From Rufibacter hautae (GTDB lineage Bacteria > Bacteroidota > Bacteroidia > Cytophagales > Hymenobacteraceae), in the NCBI RefSeq assembly GCF_008271695.1, contig NZ_VKKY01000002.1, positions 1,302,001-1,366,000 of the forward strand: DNA of 64,000 bases. The letters are read 5' to 3'. The notes under the pieces are model-generated. The model ran no database searches. It had not been told where the DNA came from and saw only the letters and a list, made by a program, of their open reading frames with translations. Positions 18,616-27,157 of the stretch are shown here, in pieces (the first letter of the stretch is position 1; each line of letters starts with the position of its first letter). Made by a program: the position numbers and the translations under genes.

Positions 18616-18665
18616 CCCCAAAACAGAGAAAGCTTACCCTTAGGCAAGCTTTCTCTGTTTTGGGG
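18616..18665. terminator. Bidirectional terminator between convergent genes
   Basis: A 20-bp perfect stem (ccccaaaacagagaaagctt and its complement) with a 10-nt loop lies between the cytochrome c gene and the convergent GHL10 gene, serving both. Confidence 0.85.
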
Positions 18666-18682
18666 CTAAAAAGCAAAAAACC

Positions 18683-20521
18683 TTACTCAAACACCACTTT
18701 CTGCACGCTTCGCTGGCCAGCGTACTCCAAAACCAGCATGTAAGTGCCGGGCGCCATTTTGCCTCTCGGGATAGACAAGGTGTGGTTACCGGCTTTGTAT
18801 TTCTCTTTCAAAACGCGGGTTTTCTTTTTGCGGTCCATGGTGTAGAGGTCAGCCTTCACCCCAGATTTTTTCTTCAGGTTGATGGTGACATAGACGTTGT
18901 TGGAGGTGGAAGAAATAGGCGCACCGGGAGAAGGTACAGTTTCCGGGGTTCCCCCATTGCCAAGCCCTAACTGGTCTACCGTTAAAATCGGTTTCTCCTG
19001 CTGGGCCAGCACCGGCACGGTGTTTCCTACCATGGCAACGTTGCTCAACTCACTCTCCTGGTTGGCGGGGCTCAGCTCTGTGACGGTCCAGAAAGCAGTA
19101 GGCGCAGGAACCTCGGCCGCGGCAATGGTCACAGACTCAGAGGTGGTGAATGCCCGCACAGAACCGTCTGGAATGAGCGCGCCGGTAGCTGGCATGGAGG
19201 CGGTGGTATACACCAGGTAACGTTTAAAGGCGTGCGTATTCAACGGATTTCTGGACCAGCGCACCTCATAGTTACCCGTGGCTTCGTTCAGGGTTACGGT
19301 AAGTCCGGAGGGGGCCGCCGGCGCTTTGCCCGACATCCAGGGCATGGCAGGTGGAGCCGCCGGTAACCGGAACGTGGCCGCTTTGAAGGAGGTGGCAATG
19401 AGGTTGGAGTTGTTGAGGATATTGGCGGCCCGGAAGATCACACTTCCCAACGCGTTTTTCTCCTGGTTAGAGCGCGAGATCTCAATCTGGTGCGGCACTT
19501 CTTCTGGGGTGAAGCCCGTTTGCTGCACAATGTGGCCCGGGTACAGATGCCGCGAGGCATTGGCCGCTTTGTCTGACCACCAGTACAGCAGTTTGCGGTA
19601 ATCCTGGCGGCCGCCAATGGCCCAGTAGAGCTGGGGCGTGAGGTAGTCTACATAATGGTTGTCCAGCCAATAGACGGCATCGGCGTAGATGGCGTTGTAG
19701 GCATCCATGCCGAAGACCCCGGCAGGCTCGTTGTTTTTCCAGATCCCGAAGGGGCTCACGCCAAACCGTACCTGGGGCTTGGTTTCTTTGATCTGGGCAT
19801 TCACCAGGCGCAGGGTCTCGTTCACGTTGTGGCGGCGCCAGTCTTTGATGTTGGCAAAGCCAGAACCGTACTGCTGGAATGTCTGCGCGTCTTCGTTGGA
19901 GATGCCGTTGAAGGTGCCTTCGGGATACGGGTAGAAGTAATCATCAAAATGGACGCCGTCAATAGCGTAGTTCTGCGTCACTTCCTTGATCAGCGAGGCA
20001 ATGTACTGGCGCACTTCGGGCAAGCCCGGATTCAGGATTTTCTTGCCGTTAGAGAAACTCAGGAGCCACTCAGGCCGGGACTTGGAAACGTGCTGGGCAT
20101 TGTACACCGCCGGGTTGGGCACGGTGCTCACCCGGTACGGGTTGAACCAGGCGTGCAGTTCCAGGCCGCGGGCGTGGGCCTCTTCAATGGCGAAGGCCAA
20201 AGGGTCATAGCCGGGGTCTTTGCCCTGCGTCCCCGTCAGAAACCTGGACCAGGGCTCCTGGCTGGAGCGGTAAAAGGCATCGCACTCGGTTCTTATCTGA
20301 AAGAAGACCACGTTAAGGTTGGCTTCCTTTATCTTGTCAAACATATTCCGGAGTGCTGCTTTCTGGCTCTCAGCAGAGGTGCCTCGCACGGGCCAGTCCA
20401 GGTTGGCCACGGTGGCCACCCATACCCCCCTGAACTCGCGGTTAGGCAGTTCCTGGGCAGAAACGGTTTGAAAACAGAGAAGAAAGGCAAGTGCAAGGAG
20501 ACGGCAAAGGTGCTTCAGCAT
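18683..20521 (-). CDS. GHL10 (DUF187) family secreted glycosidase-like protein
   Basis: A 612-residue exported protein. The signal peptide is MLKHLCRLLALAFLLCF... ending at SAQ. The catalytic domain opens with REFRGVWVATVANLDWP, the hallmark of GHL10/DUF187 proteins (YngK-like, TIM-barrel). FFQIRTECDAFY and GVHFDDYFYPYPEGTF follow; the latter has the paired acidic residues expected in the active site. A fibronectin-III-like domain follows near residue 400 (APSGLTVTLNEATGNYEVRW). The C-terminal about 90 residues, ending MAPGTYMLVLEYAGQRSVQK, look like a type-IX-secretion-type beta-sandwich tail. It likely acts on cell-wall or envelope glycans outside the cell. Confidence 0.85.
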   Translation of the reverse strand: MLKHLCRLLALAFLLCFQTVSAQELPNREFRGVWVATVANLDWPVRGTSAESQKAALRNMFDKIKEANLNVVFFQIRTECDAFYRSSQEPWSRFLTGTQGKDPGYDPLAFAIEEAHARGLELHAWFNPYRVSTVPNPAVYNAQHVSKSRPEWLLSFSNGKKILNPGLPEVRQYIASLIKEVTQNYAIDGVHFDDYFYPYPEGTFNGISNEDAQTFQQYGSGFANIKDWRRHNVNETLRLVNAQIKETKPQVRFGVSPFGIWKNNEPAGVFGMDAYNAIYADAVYWLDNHYVDYLTPQLYWAIGGRQDYRKLLYWWSDKAANASRHLYPGHIVQQTGFTPEEVPHQIEISRSNQEKNALGSVIFRAANILNNSNLIATSFKAATFRLPAAPPAMPWMSGKAPAAPSGLTVTLNEATGNYEVRWSRNPLNTHAFKRYLVYTTASMPATGALIPDGSVRAFTTSESVTIAAAEVPAPTAFWTVTELSPANQESELSNVAMVGNTVPVLAQQEKPILTVDQLGLGNGGTPETVPSPGAPISSTSNNVYVTINLKKKSGVKADLYTMDRKKKTRVLKEKYKAGNHTLSIPRGKMAPGTYMLVLEYAGQRSVQKVVFE

Positions 20522-20570
20522 AAGCGGTGAAAAGTGAGGAAACAGGGCTTAGATTCTGGAGATGGTTCTA

Positions 20571-20578
20571 CAAAGGTA
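20571..20578 (-). promoter_or_regulatory. Bacteroidota -7 promoter box (TACCTTTG)
   Basis: On the minus strand TACCTTTG matches TAnnTTTG, 50 nt upstream of the GHL10 start. Confidence 0.55.
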
Positions 20579-20772
20579 AGGATAAGGGAGTTAAATACAG
20601 GACCTCTCACTATTTTTAGGGGCACTCACCCCTTTTCAGAAGCTTGCCGTAGAAACCAACATCATGCCTTCCTTAGGAAATAAATGAGGTCCAACGCGCC
20701 ACGCTGCCGTATTTTCTATGTAGTATTGGTCCTTCATTTTTATTCTTCGCCAGGGTATCAAAAGAATCATGT

Positions 20773-21600
20773 ATGGGAAATGCCGCGCTGAGGAAAAAGA
20801 TCTACATCATCATCCATGGCACAGACACGCCCGCCGGTAGACGGTTTGACGTAGTCCTGCTCTGGATGATTCTGCTTTCTACCCTCATAGTTTGCCTGGA
20901 GAGTGTTCCTTCTTACCGGAAGCTGTTCAATGAGTACTTCAGGATTTTGGAGTTGGTCTTCACCGCGGCTTTTACCCTGGAGTACTTTCTCCGAGTTTAC
21001 AGCAATCCCAGACCGCTGAAGTACATGTTCAGCTTCTTCGGGATCATTGATTTTCTTTCCGTCATTCCCACGTACCTGGCTTTCTTCATCCCCAGCCTCC
21101 GGTACATCATGGCCATCAGGATTCTGCGTTTACTGCGCGTTTTCCGTATTCTAAAGCTCACCAGCTACGTGGAGAACGCTCAGCTCATCAAGAGTGCGCT
21201 GTCTGCCAGTCTGCAGAAGATTACGGTTTTCATCCTCACCGTCTGTGCCCTGGTGCTGGTCATCGGGACGGTGATTTACGTGGTGGAAGGGGAAGAAAAC
21301 GGGTTTACGAGCATTCCGCAGAGCATCTATTGGGCCATTGTGACCATCACTACGGTAGGTTACGGAGACATCACCCCGAAGACGGCCTTCGGGCAGGTGA
21401 TTTCCTCTTTGGTGATGCTGATGGGCTACGCCATCATTGCCGTCCCCACGGGTATAGTGACCGTGGAGCTTTCCAAGGCGAAAGTTCCCGGTGCTCTTTC
21501 CGTGGGCCCTCCCCTCACCTGCGACAACTGCTCCCGGGAAGTAAACAAAACCGACAACTACTGCTCCAACTGCGGGCAGGCCCTGGTGCGCATGAAGTAA
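20773..21600 (+). CDS. Voltage-gated-type potassium channel with C-terminal zinc ribbon
   Basis: A 275-residue six-helix ion channel. S4 is recognisable as an Arg-rich helix (MAIRILRLLRVFRILK) and the pore carries the K+ selectivity filter TTVGYGD near residue 194. After S6 (GYAIIAVPTGIVTVELS) the usual cytoplasmic regulatory domain is replaced by a short tail with two CxxC pairs (C250/C253 and C264/C267, CDNC...CSNCG), a zinc-ribbon signature. It should conduct K+ across the inner membrane. The ATG at 20773 gives the normal N-terminal length. No operon partners are present. Confidence 0.9.
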   Translation: MGNAALRKKIYIIIHGTDTPAGRRFDVVLLWMILLSTLIVCLESVPSYRKLFNEYFRILELVFTAAFTLEYFLRVYSNPRPLKYMFSFFGIIDFLSVIPTYLAFFIPSLRYIMAIRILRLLRVFRILKLTSYVENAQLIKSALSASLQKITVFILTVCALVLVIGTVIYVVEGEENGFTSIPQSIYWAIVTITTVGYGDITPKTAFGQVISSLVMLMGYAIIAVPTGIVTVELSKAKVPGALSVGPPLTCDNCSREVNKTDNYCSNCGQALVRMK

Positions 21601-21608
21601 GCTTCCCC

Positions 21609-21643
21609 TTTTAAGGCTGTTTTTAGTAAAAGTGGCTTAAAAC
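21609..21643. repeat. Copy of intergenic palindrome
   Basis: ttttaaggctgttttt and aaaagtggcttaaaa arms directly after the channel gene; a likely weak terminator. Confidence 0.5.
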
Positions 21644-21679
21644 AAGCTTATCTTTCGGCACTTTACTTGAAGCTATTAC

Positions 21680-22027
21680 ATGAACCTTGAATCATTACGG
21701 GCACTTTGCCTTTCCTTGCCGGCGGTGACCGAAGACATCAAATGGGGCCACGACCTTTGTTTTTTGGTGGGTGGCAAGATGTTTTGCGTGGCCAGCATGG
21801 AACCGCCTTTCACGTTCTCCATGCAGGTGCTGGACCAGGAATTTGAAGAACTGATCGCCCTTCCCGGCATTATTCCGGCCCCCTACCTGGCCCGCTACAA
21901 ATGGGTCCTCCTGGAAAATCCCTTCGCCCTGGAGAAAAACCGATTGGAAGCCCAGATCAGGCAATCCTATGAACTCAAGAAAAGCAAGCTTTCCAAGAAG
22001 GACCTGAAAACGGCAGGCTTGTTGTAG
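21680..22027 (+). CDS. MmcQ/YjbR family protein
   Basis: A 115-residue protein of the MmcQ/YjbR family, which has a CyaY-like fold and is often annotated as DNA-binding. Diagnostic segments are LSLPAVTEDIKWGHDLCF at the N-terminus, PGIIPAPYLARYKWVLLE in the middle and a Lys-rich C-terminal helix (QIRQSYELKKSKLSKK). Molecular function is not established. It is a single-gene unit, 79 nt after the channel gene. Confidence 0.88.
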   Translation: MNLESLRALCLSLPAVTEDIKWGHDLCFLVGGKMFCVASMEPPFTFSMQVLDQEFEELIALPGIIPAPYLARYKWVLLENPFALEKNRLEAQIRQSYELKKSKLSKKDLKTAGLL

Positions 22028-22272
22028 CCAAATCTTGAACAGTCCAGAGCAATCCTATAGTTTTGGTAGGCCAGCCTTTCAGGTGGCGATGATCCGCTTT
22101 CCTATAAGGATTAGCCAAAGCTTGGAAGAATAATTTCTGACTTTTCCGCGTTAAGGGGCTTTGGCCAGGCTGTTTCAGTTTTTGAACTGTTTTAGGTAAA
22201 TTGGCTTTAAAACACGTTCCATCTGGTTAGCTTTGGACGGGCGTTTTATCGTATAATGCTTATTTTAGAAAG

Positions 22273-22392
22273 ATGTCAAACTGGAAAAAAGGCTTAAAAC
22301 GGATAGGCATTGCAGGCTTCCTGTTCTTCCTGATCAAGGGCTTGATTTGGCTTTTCGTGCTGTTCGGCGGTTGGAAACTTATCTTTGAGTAG
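22273..22392 (+). CDS. 39-residue single-span membrane protein
   Basis: ATG 22273 opens a 39-codon frame ending TAG at 22392. It reads MSNWKKGLKRIGIAGFLFFL, then a strongly hydrophobic run (IKGLIWLFVLFGGWKLIF). A basic N-terminus followed by one helix suggests an inner-membrane protein with its N-terminus inside. I believe similar tiny proteins exist in related Cytophagales, but this is from memory. It is too short for most gene finders. Confidence 0.6.
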   Translation: MSNWKKGLKRIGIAGFLFFLIKGLIWLFVLFGGWKLIFE

Positions 22393-22723
22393 TAGCCTGA
22401 TGGTGCTCTGTCCTGCCTATTATGGCGAGTACTTCTACTTGGTTTTTAGGTCAACTGTCCGTAGTAATGCCTACGCCAACGTTTTCGCGGCAATTTCTTA
22501 AAACAAGGCAAAAACCTGTCTACCAGCTTGTAAACCAACTTTCCTTCATTTTTCTGTTGCGGGCTTATTTTGTTTTCGGAAAATAATCTGCACCTTGACT
22601 AAGCGGCGGACCACAAGCGGGCTTCTTCTTCCCACCAGCTGGGCGGGAACACCCCTTCAGGCTACTCCCCCCGATTGCCTGGAATCCTGCCGCTGCCCTT
22701 AACCACTTGCCATACCACCCTTT
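22393..22723. other. Intergenic gap, 331 bp
   Basis: It contains an unconvincing 56-codon frame from 22422 with no hydrophobic or domain signature. It must hold the promoter of the FabH-like gene, but no TAnnTTTG box was recognised. No RNA structure was seen. Confidence 0.4.
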
Positions 22724-23809
22724 ATGTTGCCCCATACGCTTTCTACTGTCATCACCGGCTCCGGAAGATTCCTGCCTGCCAAAGTAGTACCCAATGAAGA
22801 TTTTCTGGAGAATGTATTCTTTGATGCTTCGGGTAAAAAACTGCCTAATTCCAACGAGGTCATCATCCAGAAATTCACCCAGATCACCGGTATCAAAGAG
22901 AGAAGGTACGCCTCTGAGGACATGGTGGCCTCAGACCTGGGTTTCAGGGCGGCGCAGGAAGCCATCGCTGATGCCGGCATAGACCCCGAGACCCTGGACT
23001 ACATCATTGTGGCGCATAATTTCGGGGATGTGAAGGCCTGCTCGCTTCGGGTAGACATGATGCCGCCCCTGGCTGCGCGCATCAAAAACAAACTCCAGAT
23101 CGCCAACCCCTACACCGTAGCGTATGACCTGCCTTTCGGTTGCCCGGGTTGGTTGCAGGCCGTAATCCAAGCCCATTATTACCTGCAGTCCGGTGATGCC
23201 AAACGCGTGCTGGTCATCGGGACGGAGACATTGTCCCGGGTTTCCGATGCGCATGACCGCGACAGCATGATCTACTCAGACGGGGCCGGTGCCGTGATCA
23301 TGGAAGCCCAGCCGGGAGAAGCCAAGCACGGGATTCTGCAGCACCTCACCGTGTCAGACACCATCACACAGGCCTTCTGGCTCAACTCCTCGCCGTCTTA
23401 CAACCCAGACCTTTCCCGCGAGGACCTCTACATCAAGATGGATGGCCGCAAGATCTATGAATACGCCTTAACGCGCGTGCCCCAGCTGATCAAAGACTGC
23501 CTTGACAAAGCCAATATCTCGCTGGCTGAGGTGAAGAAAGTGCTCATTCACCAGGCCAACGAGAAGATGGACGAAGCCATGCTGGAAAGGCTCTTCAAAC
23601 TGTACGGAGAAGAAAACATTCCGGTAGACATCATGCCGATGACCATTGGTACGCTGGGCAACAACTCGGTGGCCACGCTGCCGGTGCTCTATGACTTGGT
23701 GGCGCACGGAGAACTGGACGGCCATGTATTCCAAAGCGGCGAAGTGCTGGTGTTCGCCTCCGTAGGGGCTGGCATGAACGCGAACGCAGTGGTGTACAGA
23801 ATTCCTTAA
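22724..23809 (+). CDS. 3-oxoacyl-ACP synthase III (FabH-like)
   Basis: A 361-residue thiolase-fold condensing enzyme. The nucleophile is C140 in DLPFGCPGW. H276 in LIHQANEKM and the Asn of GNNSVATLP complete the Cys-His-Asn triad of KAS III. It is longer than housekeeping FabH (about 330 aa) and carries an N-terminal extension and a loop with DASGKKLPNSNE, so it may start a special acyl chain (branched, aryl-polyene or flexirubin-like) rather than bulk fatty acids. No ACP or KAS II gene is adjacent. The next gene, 49 nt downstream, is an FAD monooxygenase with its own promoter box. Confidence 0.88.
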   Translation: MLPHTLSTVITGSGRFLPAKVVPNEDFLENVFFDASGKKLPNSNEVIIQKFTQITGIKERRYASEDMVASDLGFRAAQEAIADAGIDPETLDYIIVAHNFGDVKACSLRVDMMPPLAARIKNKLQIANPYTVAYDLPFGCPGWLQAVIQAHYYLQSGDAKRVLVIGTETLSRVSDAHDRDSMIYSDGAGAVIMEAQPGEAKHGILQHLTVSDTITQAFWLNSSPSYNPDLSREDLYIKMDGRKIYEYALTRVPQLIKDCLDKANISLAEVKKVLIHQANEKMDEAMLERLFKLYGEENIPVDIMPMTIGTLGNNSVATLPVLYDLVAHGELDGHVFQSGEVLVFASVGAGMNANAVVYRIP

Positions 23810-23824
23810 ATGCTTCCTGCGGCG

Positions 23825-23832
23825 TACATTTG
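23825..23832 (+). promoter_or_regulatory. Bacteroidota -7 promoter box (TACATTTG)
   Basis: Matches TAnnTTTG and ends 26 nt upstream of the monooxygenase ATG, suggesting it can be transcribed independently of the FabH-like gene. Confidence 0.5.
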
Positions 23833-23858
23833 AGGCGGAGTAACCAGAAGTAGAGCAC

Positions 23859-24995
23859 ATGAAGATCGGAATCATCGGAGGCGGAATTGCCGGGCTGACG
23901 ACAGCGATTGCCTTGCAACGGCTTGGCCTTACAACGCACGTGTTTGACGCCGCGCCCCGGTTTGAACCCGTGGGCGCCGGGCTGGCCCTGGCGGCTAATG
24001 CCATCAAGGGGTTTCAGCGCATCGGGATTGCCGAGGAAGTCATTGCCGAGGGCAACTGCCTGGACGGATTCCATATCTTTGACGAGCACGGCCGCCTTAT
24101 CAACCGCACAGATAGCCGCAGAATCAGCGAAAAATACGGCCTGGACAACTTTGTCATTCACAGGGCGTCGCTGCACCGGGTACTGGTAAACCAATTGCCC
24201 GGCCATAATCTGCACCCTAACAAACGCGCCCTCAGCACCACTTCTACCCCTACCGGAATCACCGTTCATTTTCAGGATGGGAAACAAGAGACTTTTGACC
24301 ATTTGCTGGTGTCAGATGGCATCAATTCCGCTATCCGGAAGCAGTTGCTGCCGCAGTCGGTGACCCGGTACGCGGGCTATACCTGTTGGCGCGCCATCAT
24401 TGGCAATCCAGGGCTGGACAGCATTTACGCTTCTGAGACCTGGGGGAAGGCAGGCCGCGTAGGCTGGACCCCACTCAAGGGAAACAAAATCTACTGGTTT
24501 GCCTGCATCAACGCGCGGGAAAACGACCCCAACATGAAAGCCATGCGGGTAGAGGACCTGCAGCGTCATTTCCAGCATTACCACGCTCCCATTCCTGCGT
24601 TGTTCCGGCACACCAAATCCGAGGAACTGCTCTGGCACGATCTCCATGACTTGGCGCCTCTACCTCAGTTCGCGTTCCAAAATGTGCTGCTGCTGGGCGA
24701 TGCCGGGCACGCCACCACCCCCAACATGGGCCAGGGCGCCTGCCAAGCCGTGGAAGACGCCATTGTCTTCGCCGATGAACTGAAGAAAGACTTTGACTTC
24801 AATCTGGCAGCCAAGCGTTTTGAGGCCCGCCGCATGCCCCGCACCCATTGGATCACCCGCCAGTCCAGGTTCCTGGGCGAAGTGGCCCAATCTGAGAACC
24901 AGTTGTACATAAAGGCCCGCAATTTTGCGCTGCGCCACCTGCCCACCTGGATCAATGACAAGCAACTGGAGAAAATCTACTCGGTGGATTTCTGA
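23859..24995 (+). CDS. FAD-dependent monooxygenase (PHBH/UbiH-like)
   Basis: A 378-residue class-A flavoprotein monooxygenase. The N-terminal Rossmann motif GIIGGGIAGLTTAIAL binds FAD. GDAGHATTPNMGQGACQAVED near residue 280 is the second FAD motif, which contacts the ribityl chain. The intermediate motif is degenerate (LLVSDGINSAIRKQ, the DG motif). It probably hydroxylates an aromatic or polyketide-like substrate with NAD(P)H and O2. Proximity to the FabH-like synthase is suggestive of shared secondary metabolism but not proof. Confidence 0.88.
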   Translation: MKIGIIGGGIAGLTTAIALQRLGLTTHVFDAAPRFEPVGAGLALAANAIKGFQRIGIAEEVIAEGNCLDGFHIFDEHGRLINRTDSRRISEKYGLDNFVIHRASLHRVLVNQLPGHNLHPNKRALSTTSTPTGITVHFQDGKQETFDHLLVSDGINSAIRKQLLPQSVTRYAGYTCWRAIIGNPGLDSIYASETWGKAGRVGWTPLKGNKIYWFACINARENDPNMKAMRVEDLQRHFQHYHAPIPALFRHTKSEELLWHDLHDLAPLPQFAFQNVLLLGDAGHATTPNMGQGACQAVEDAIVFADELKKDFDFNLAAKRFEARRMPRTHWITRQSRFLGEVAQSENQLYIKARNFALRHLPTWINDKQLEKIYSVDF

Positions 24996-25259
24996 CCTGC
25001 TTTCTTAAACTAAGGCCAAAACCGCAGTCAACGTTTAGAACCTATTTTCACAAAACCAGAAGGAAAACGGAGATGGCCACTTTTTGTAATTAGGGCCTCT
25101 GGTATTCCTTTGCGGGGCTCATTTGCCTGGCATCTGGTTCACCAACAAAGGTTTGCGTTTTACCCAACGAGGCTAATCCGCAGCAATCTGCCAACACTGC
25201 ATGGGGAGTAGGCATAAATTGAGTAATATTGTAGTTCATTTTTCACCTAATACTTACCC

Positions 25260-26147
25260 TTGACTACGTCCGTGCCGGCTTTCAGACAGACGCAACGCGT
25301 CCTTGATGACGCTTTTGACCCTAGCTCCAGTGCCAGCGCCCACCTATACATCAGTTTCGGGGCCCATCGCATCCGATTGGGGGTGCTGGATGCCCAACGC
25401 AACAAGTTCGTGGCCTTGGAAGACTATGAGGCTGAAAGTCCTTCCTCGGTAGAGAACGCGATCTCGCAATTGCAACAGCTCCGCACCGTGACTCCCCTGC
25501 TGGAGGAAAGAAAATGGCAGCAAGTGCGCATCGGGATCAAGAATCAGCAATTCACGCTTATCCCGGAGGCCCTATTTGACCTGAATGCCCGCGAGGAATA
25601 TTTGAAGCTGAACGCCGTGGTAGAGCCGGATCTGGAGGTAGTACACCACCATGAGCACCCTCGGTTAGAACTCATCAACGTGTTCACAGTGCCTGCTTCT
25701 CTGCAAGCCTGGTCAGGTGCCCAATTCCAGGGAAGCCCCGTGGAGTACGTGCACCAGACCTCGGCGTTGATGGAAGGGATTCTGCACATGGCGGAGCGCA
25801 GTTCACGACCCCAGCTATTCATCTACGTAGACAAAAACTACGTGACACTGGTGGTGCTGCAAGGCCTGAAACTGGAGTTCTGCAACTCTTTCTTTTTCAC
25901 CTCCTCAGAAGACTTCATCTACTACGTGTTGTTTGTGCTGCAGGAAAAGAAAATGAACCCCGACCAGGACCAAGTAACCGTCTGGGGAGAATTGCTCCTG
26001 GACTCAAAACTACATGAGGTTCTCCGGACCTACATCCGCCACGTGCAGTTCGGGAAAAAGCCTACGGGCGTGGGGTTCAGTTACCGCTTTGATACTCTGT
26101 TCAACCACCGCAACTTTGACCTCTACAGCCTTCACTTTTGTGATTGA
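25260..26147 (+). CDS. DUF3822 family protein
   Basis: A 295-residue protein of DUF3822, a Bacteroidota-specific family with an actin-like ATPase type fold. Typical blocks are AHLYISFGAHRIRLGVLD near the start, the central PQLFIYVDKNYVTLVVL and FCNSFFFTSSEDFIYYVLF. It starts with TTG at 25260, since no in-frame ATG precedes the conserved N-terminus. In many relatives it precedes rsmD and coaD, but here that neighbourhood is absent. It ends at a terminator shared with the opposing oxidase gene. Confidence 0.85.
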   Translation: MTTSVPAFRQTQRVLDDAFDPSSSASAHLYISFGAHRIRLGVLDAQRNKFVALEDYEAESPSSVENAISQLQQLRTVTPLLEERKWQQVRIGIKNQQFTLIPEALFDLNAREEYLKLNAVVEPDLEVVHHHEHPRLELINVFTVPASLQAWSGAQFQGSPVEYVHQTSALMEGILHMAERSSRPQLFIYVDKNYVTLVVLQGLKLEFCNSFFFTSSEDFIYYVLFVLQEKKMNPDQDQVTVWGELLLDSKLHEVLRTYIRHVQFGKKPTGVGFSYRFDTLFNHRNFDLYSLHFCD

Positions 26148-26232
26148 GAGAATGAGGGATTGAGTGAATGAAGGAAGGTAGAAGTGAAGGTTTATGGCCT
26201 GAAAAAGTAAAATCCACCAATATCTGATGAAA

Positions 26233-26286
26233 ATAAAGAGGCGAGGCCGGTAAATTCAGTTTACCAACTTCGCCTCTTTATTTTTT
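26233..26286. terminator. Bidirectional terminator
   Basis: The stem taaagaggcgaggccggtaaa/tttaccaacttcgcctcttta is flanked by A and T runs between convergent DUF3822 and oxidase subunit genes. Confidence 0.8.
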
Positions 26287-26320
26287 ACTTTATTCTCTCA
26301 TTCTCTAAATCACTCCTTCA

Positions 26321-26953
26321 TTACAGCGCAAACAGGAAGATGAAGAAGAGCGCGATCCAGATCACATCCAGGAACTGCCAGTAGCTGCGCAGCATCTGTA
26401 CCTGCATGAGGCGGTAAGGGTCACGGTTGAAGATGAGCGACCGGATGGGGTCGGTAGAGGCTCTATTCACTTTCACGTAGAGGTAAGAGGCAAACGCCAA
26501 TCCGCCGGCAATGTGCAGTAAGTGCAGGGCAGACAGAAGGTACAGGAAAGTGCCCGCCGGGTGCCCGTCAAAGAAAACCCTGGCCGAGGCCATTTCATAC
26601 CAGGCCACAATCTGCGCCACGGCAAAGGCCATGCCCAGCACCAGAGACCACATGAGGCCTTTCTTCATTTGCCCCAAGTCATCCTGCAAGTAAAAACTAG
26701 GCACCTGCTGCATAAAGAACCCACTTATCAGAATCAGGACAGTACTTACAGAGAAAAGTTTAGGTAAGACAAAGGAAGTAGCAGAGACAGATTCCCCCGT
26801 TTTGTAGAGAAACATCACCGTGAGCATGAAAAACAACATCGCCATCCCGGCCATGCTCACATAAAGGAGCATTTTGAGGGGTGGTACCTTCTCTATCTTC
26901 TCAAAACTGGACATTTTGCCAGCGCCAATTTTATTTTGATTTTCAGATTTCAT
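26321..26953 (-). CDS. Cytochrome c oxidase subunit III
   Basis: A 210-residue heme-copper oxidase subunit III with five membrane helices (for example LLYVSMAGMAMLFFMLTVMF, LFSVSTVLILISGFFM, SLVLGMAFAVAQIVAW). The conserved C-terminal helix signature appears as SYWQFLDVIWIALFFIFLF, and LLSALHLLHIAGGLAF carries the usual His. It is an inner-membrane accessory subunit of an aa3-type oxidase. Unusually, subunits I and II are not adjacent, so it is either a second, isolated copy or part of a dispersed gene set. Confidence 0.85.
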   Translation of the reverse strand: MKSENQNKIGAGKMSSFEKIEKVPPLKMLLYVSMAGMAMLFFMLTVMFLYKTGESVSATSFVLPKLFSVSTVLILISGFFMQQVPSFYLQDDLGQMKKGLMWSLVLGMAFAVAQIVAWYEMASARVFFDGHPAGTFLYLLSALHLLHIAGGLAFASYLYVKVNRASTDPIRSLIFNRDPYRLMQVQMLRSYWQFLDVIWIALFFIFLFAL

Positions 26954-27157
26954 GACTTAAAAGTTCATTCGCCCTACATGCTTACGAGACTATTTGAAAC
27001 ACTTGCTTTTCTCTTCTGTATTACCTTGAAAATCAATAGAATGTTTACAGGTTTTCTCATATTTGATGCACTTTTCTGCAAGAACGTTGCATCCACCTAT
27101 TTTTATATTAAATAATCCATTTTGGGCCTAAATTCAGGGCTGTTTAGGTAGCGGAGA

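Noticed and set aside
19655-20530. 291-codon frame antisense to the GHL10 gene
   Set aside because: The sense frame has a signal peptide and conserved family motifs; the antisense product is low-complexity and unlike any protein I recognise.
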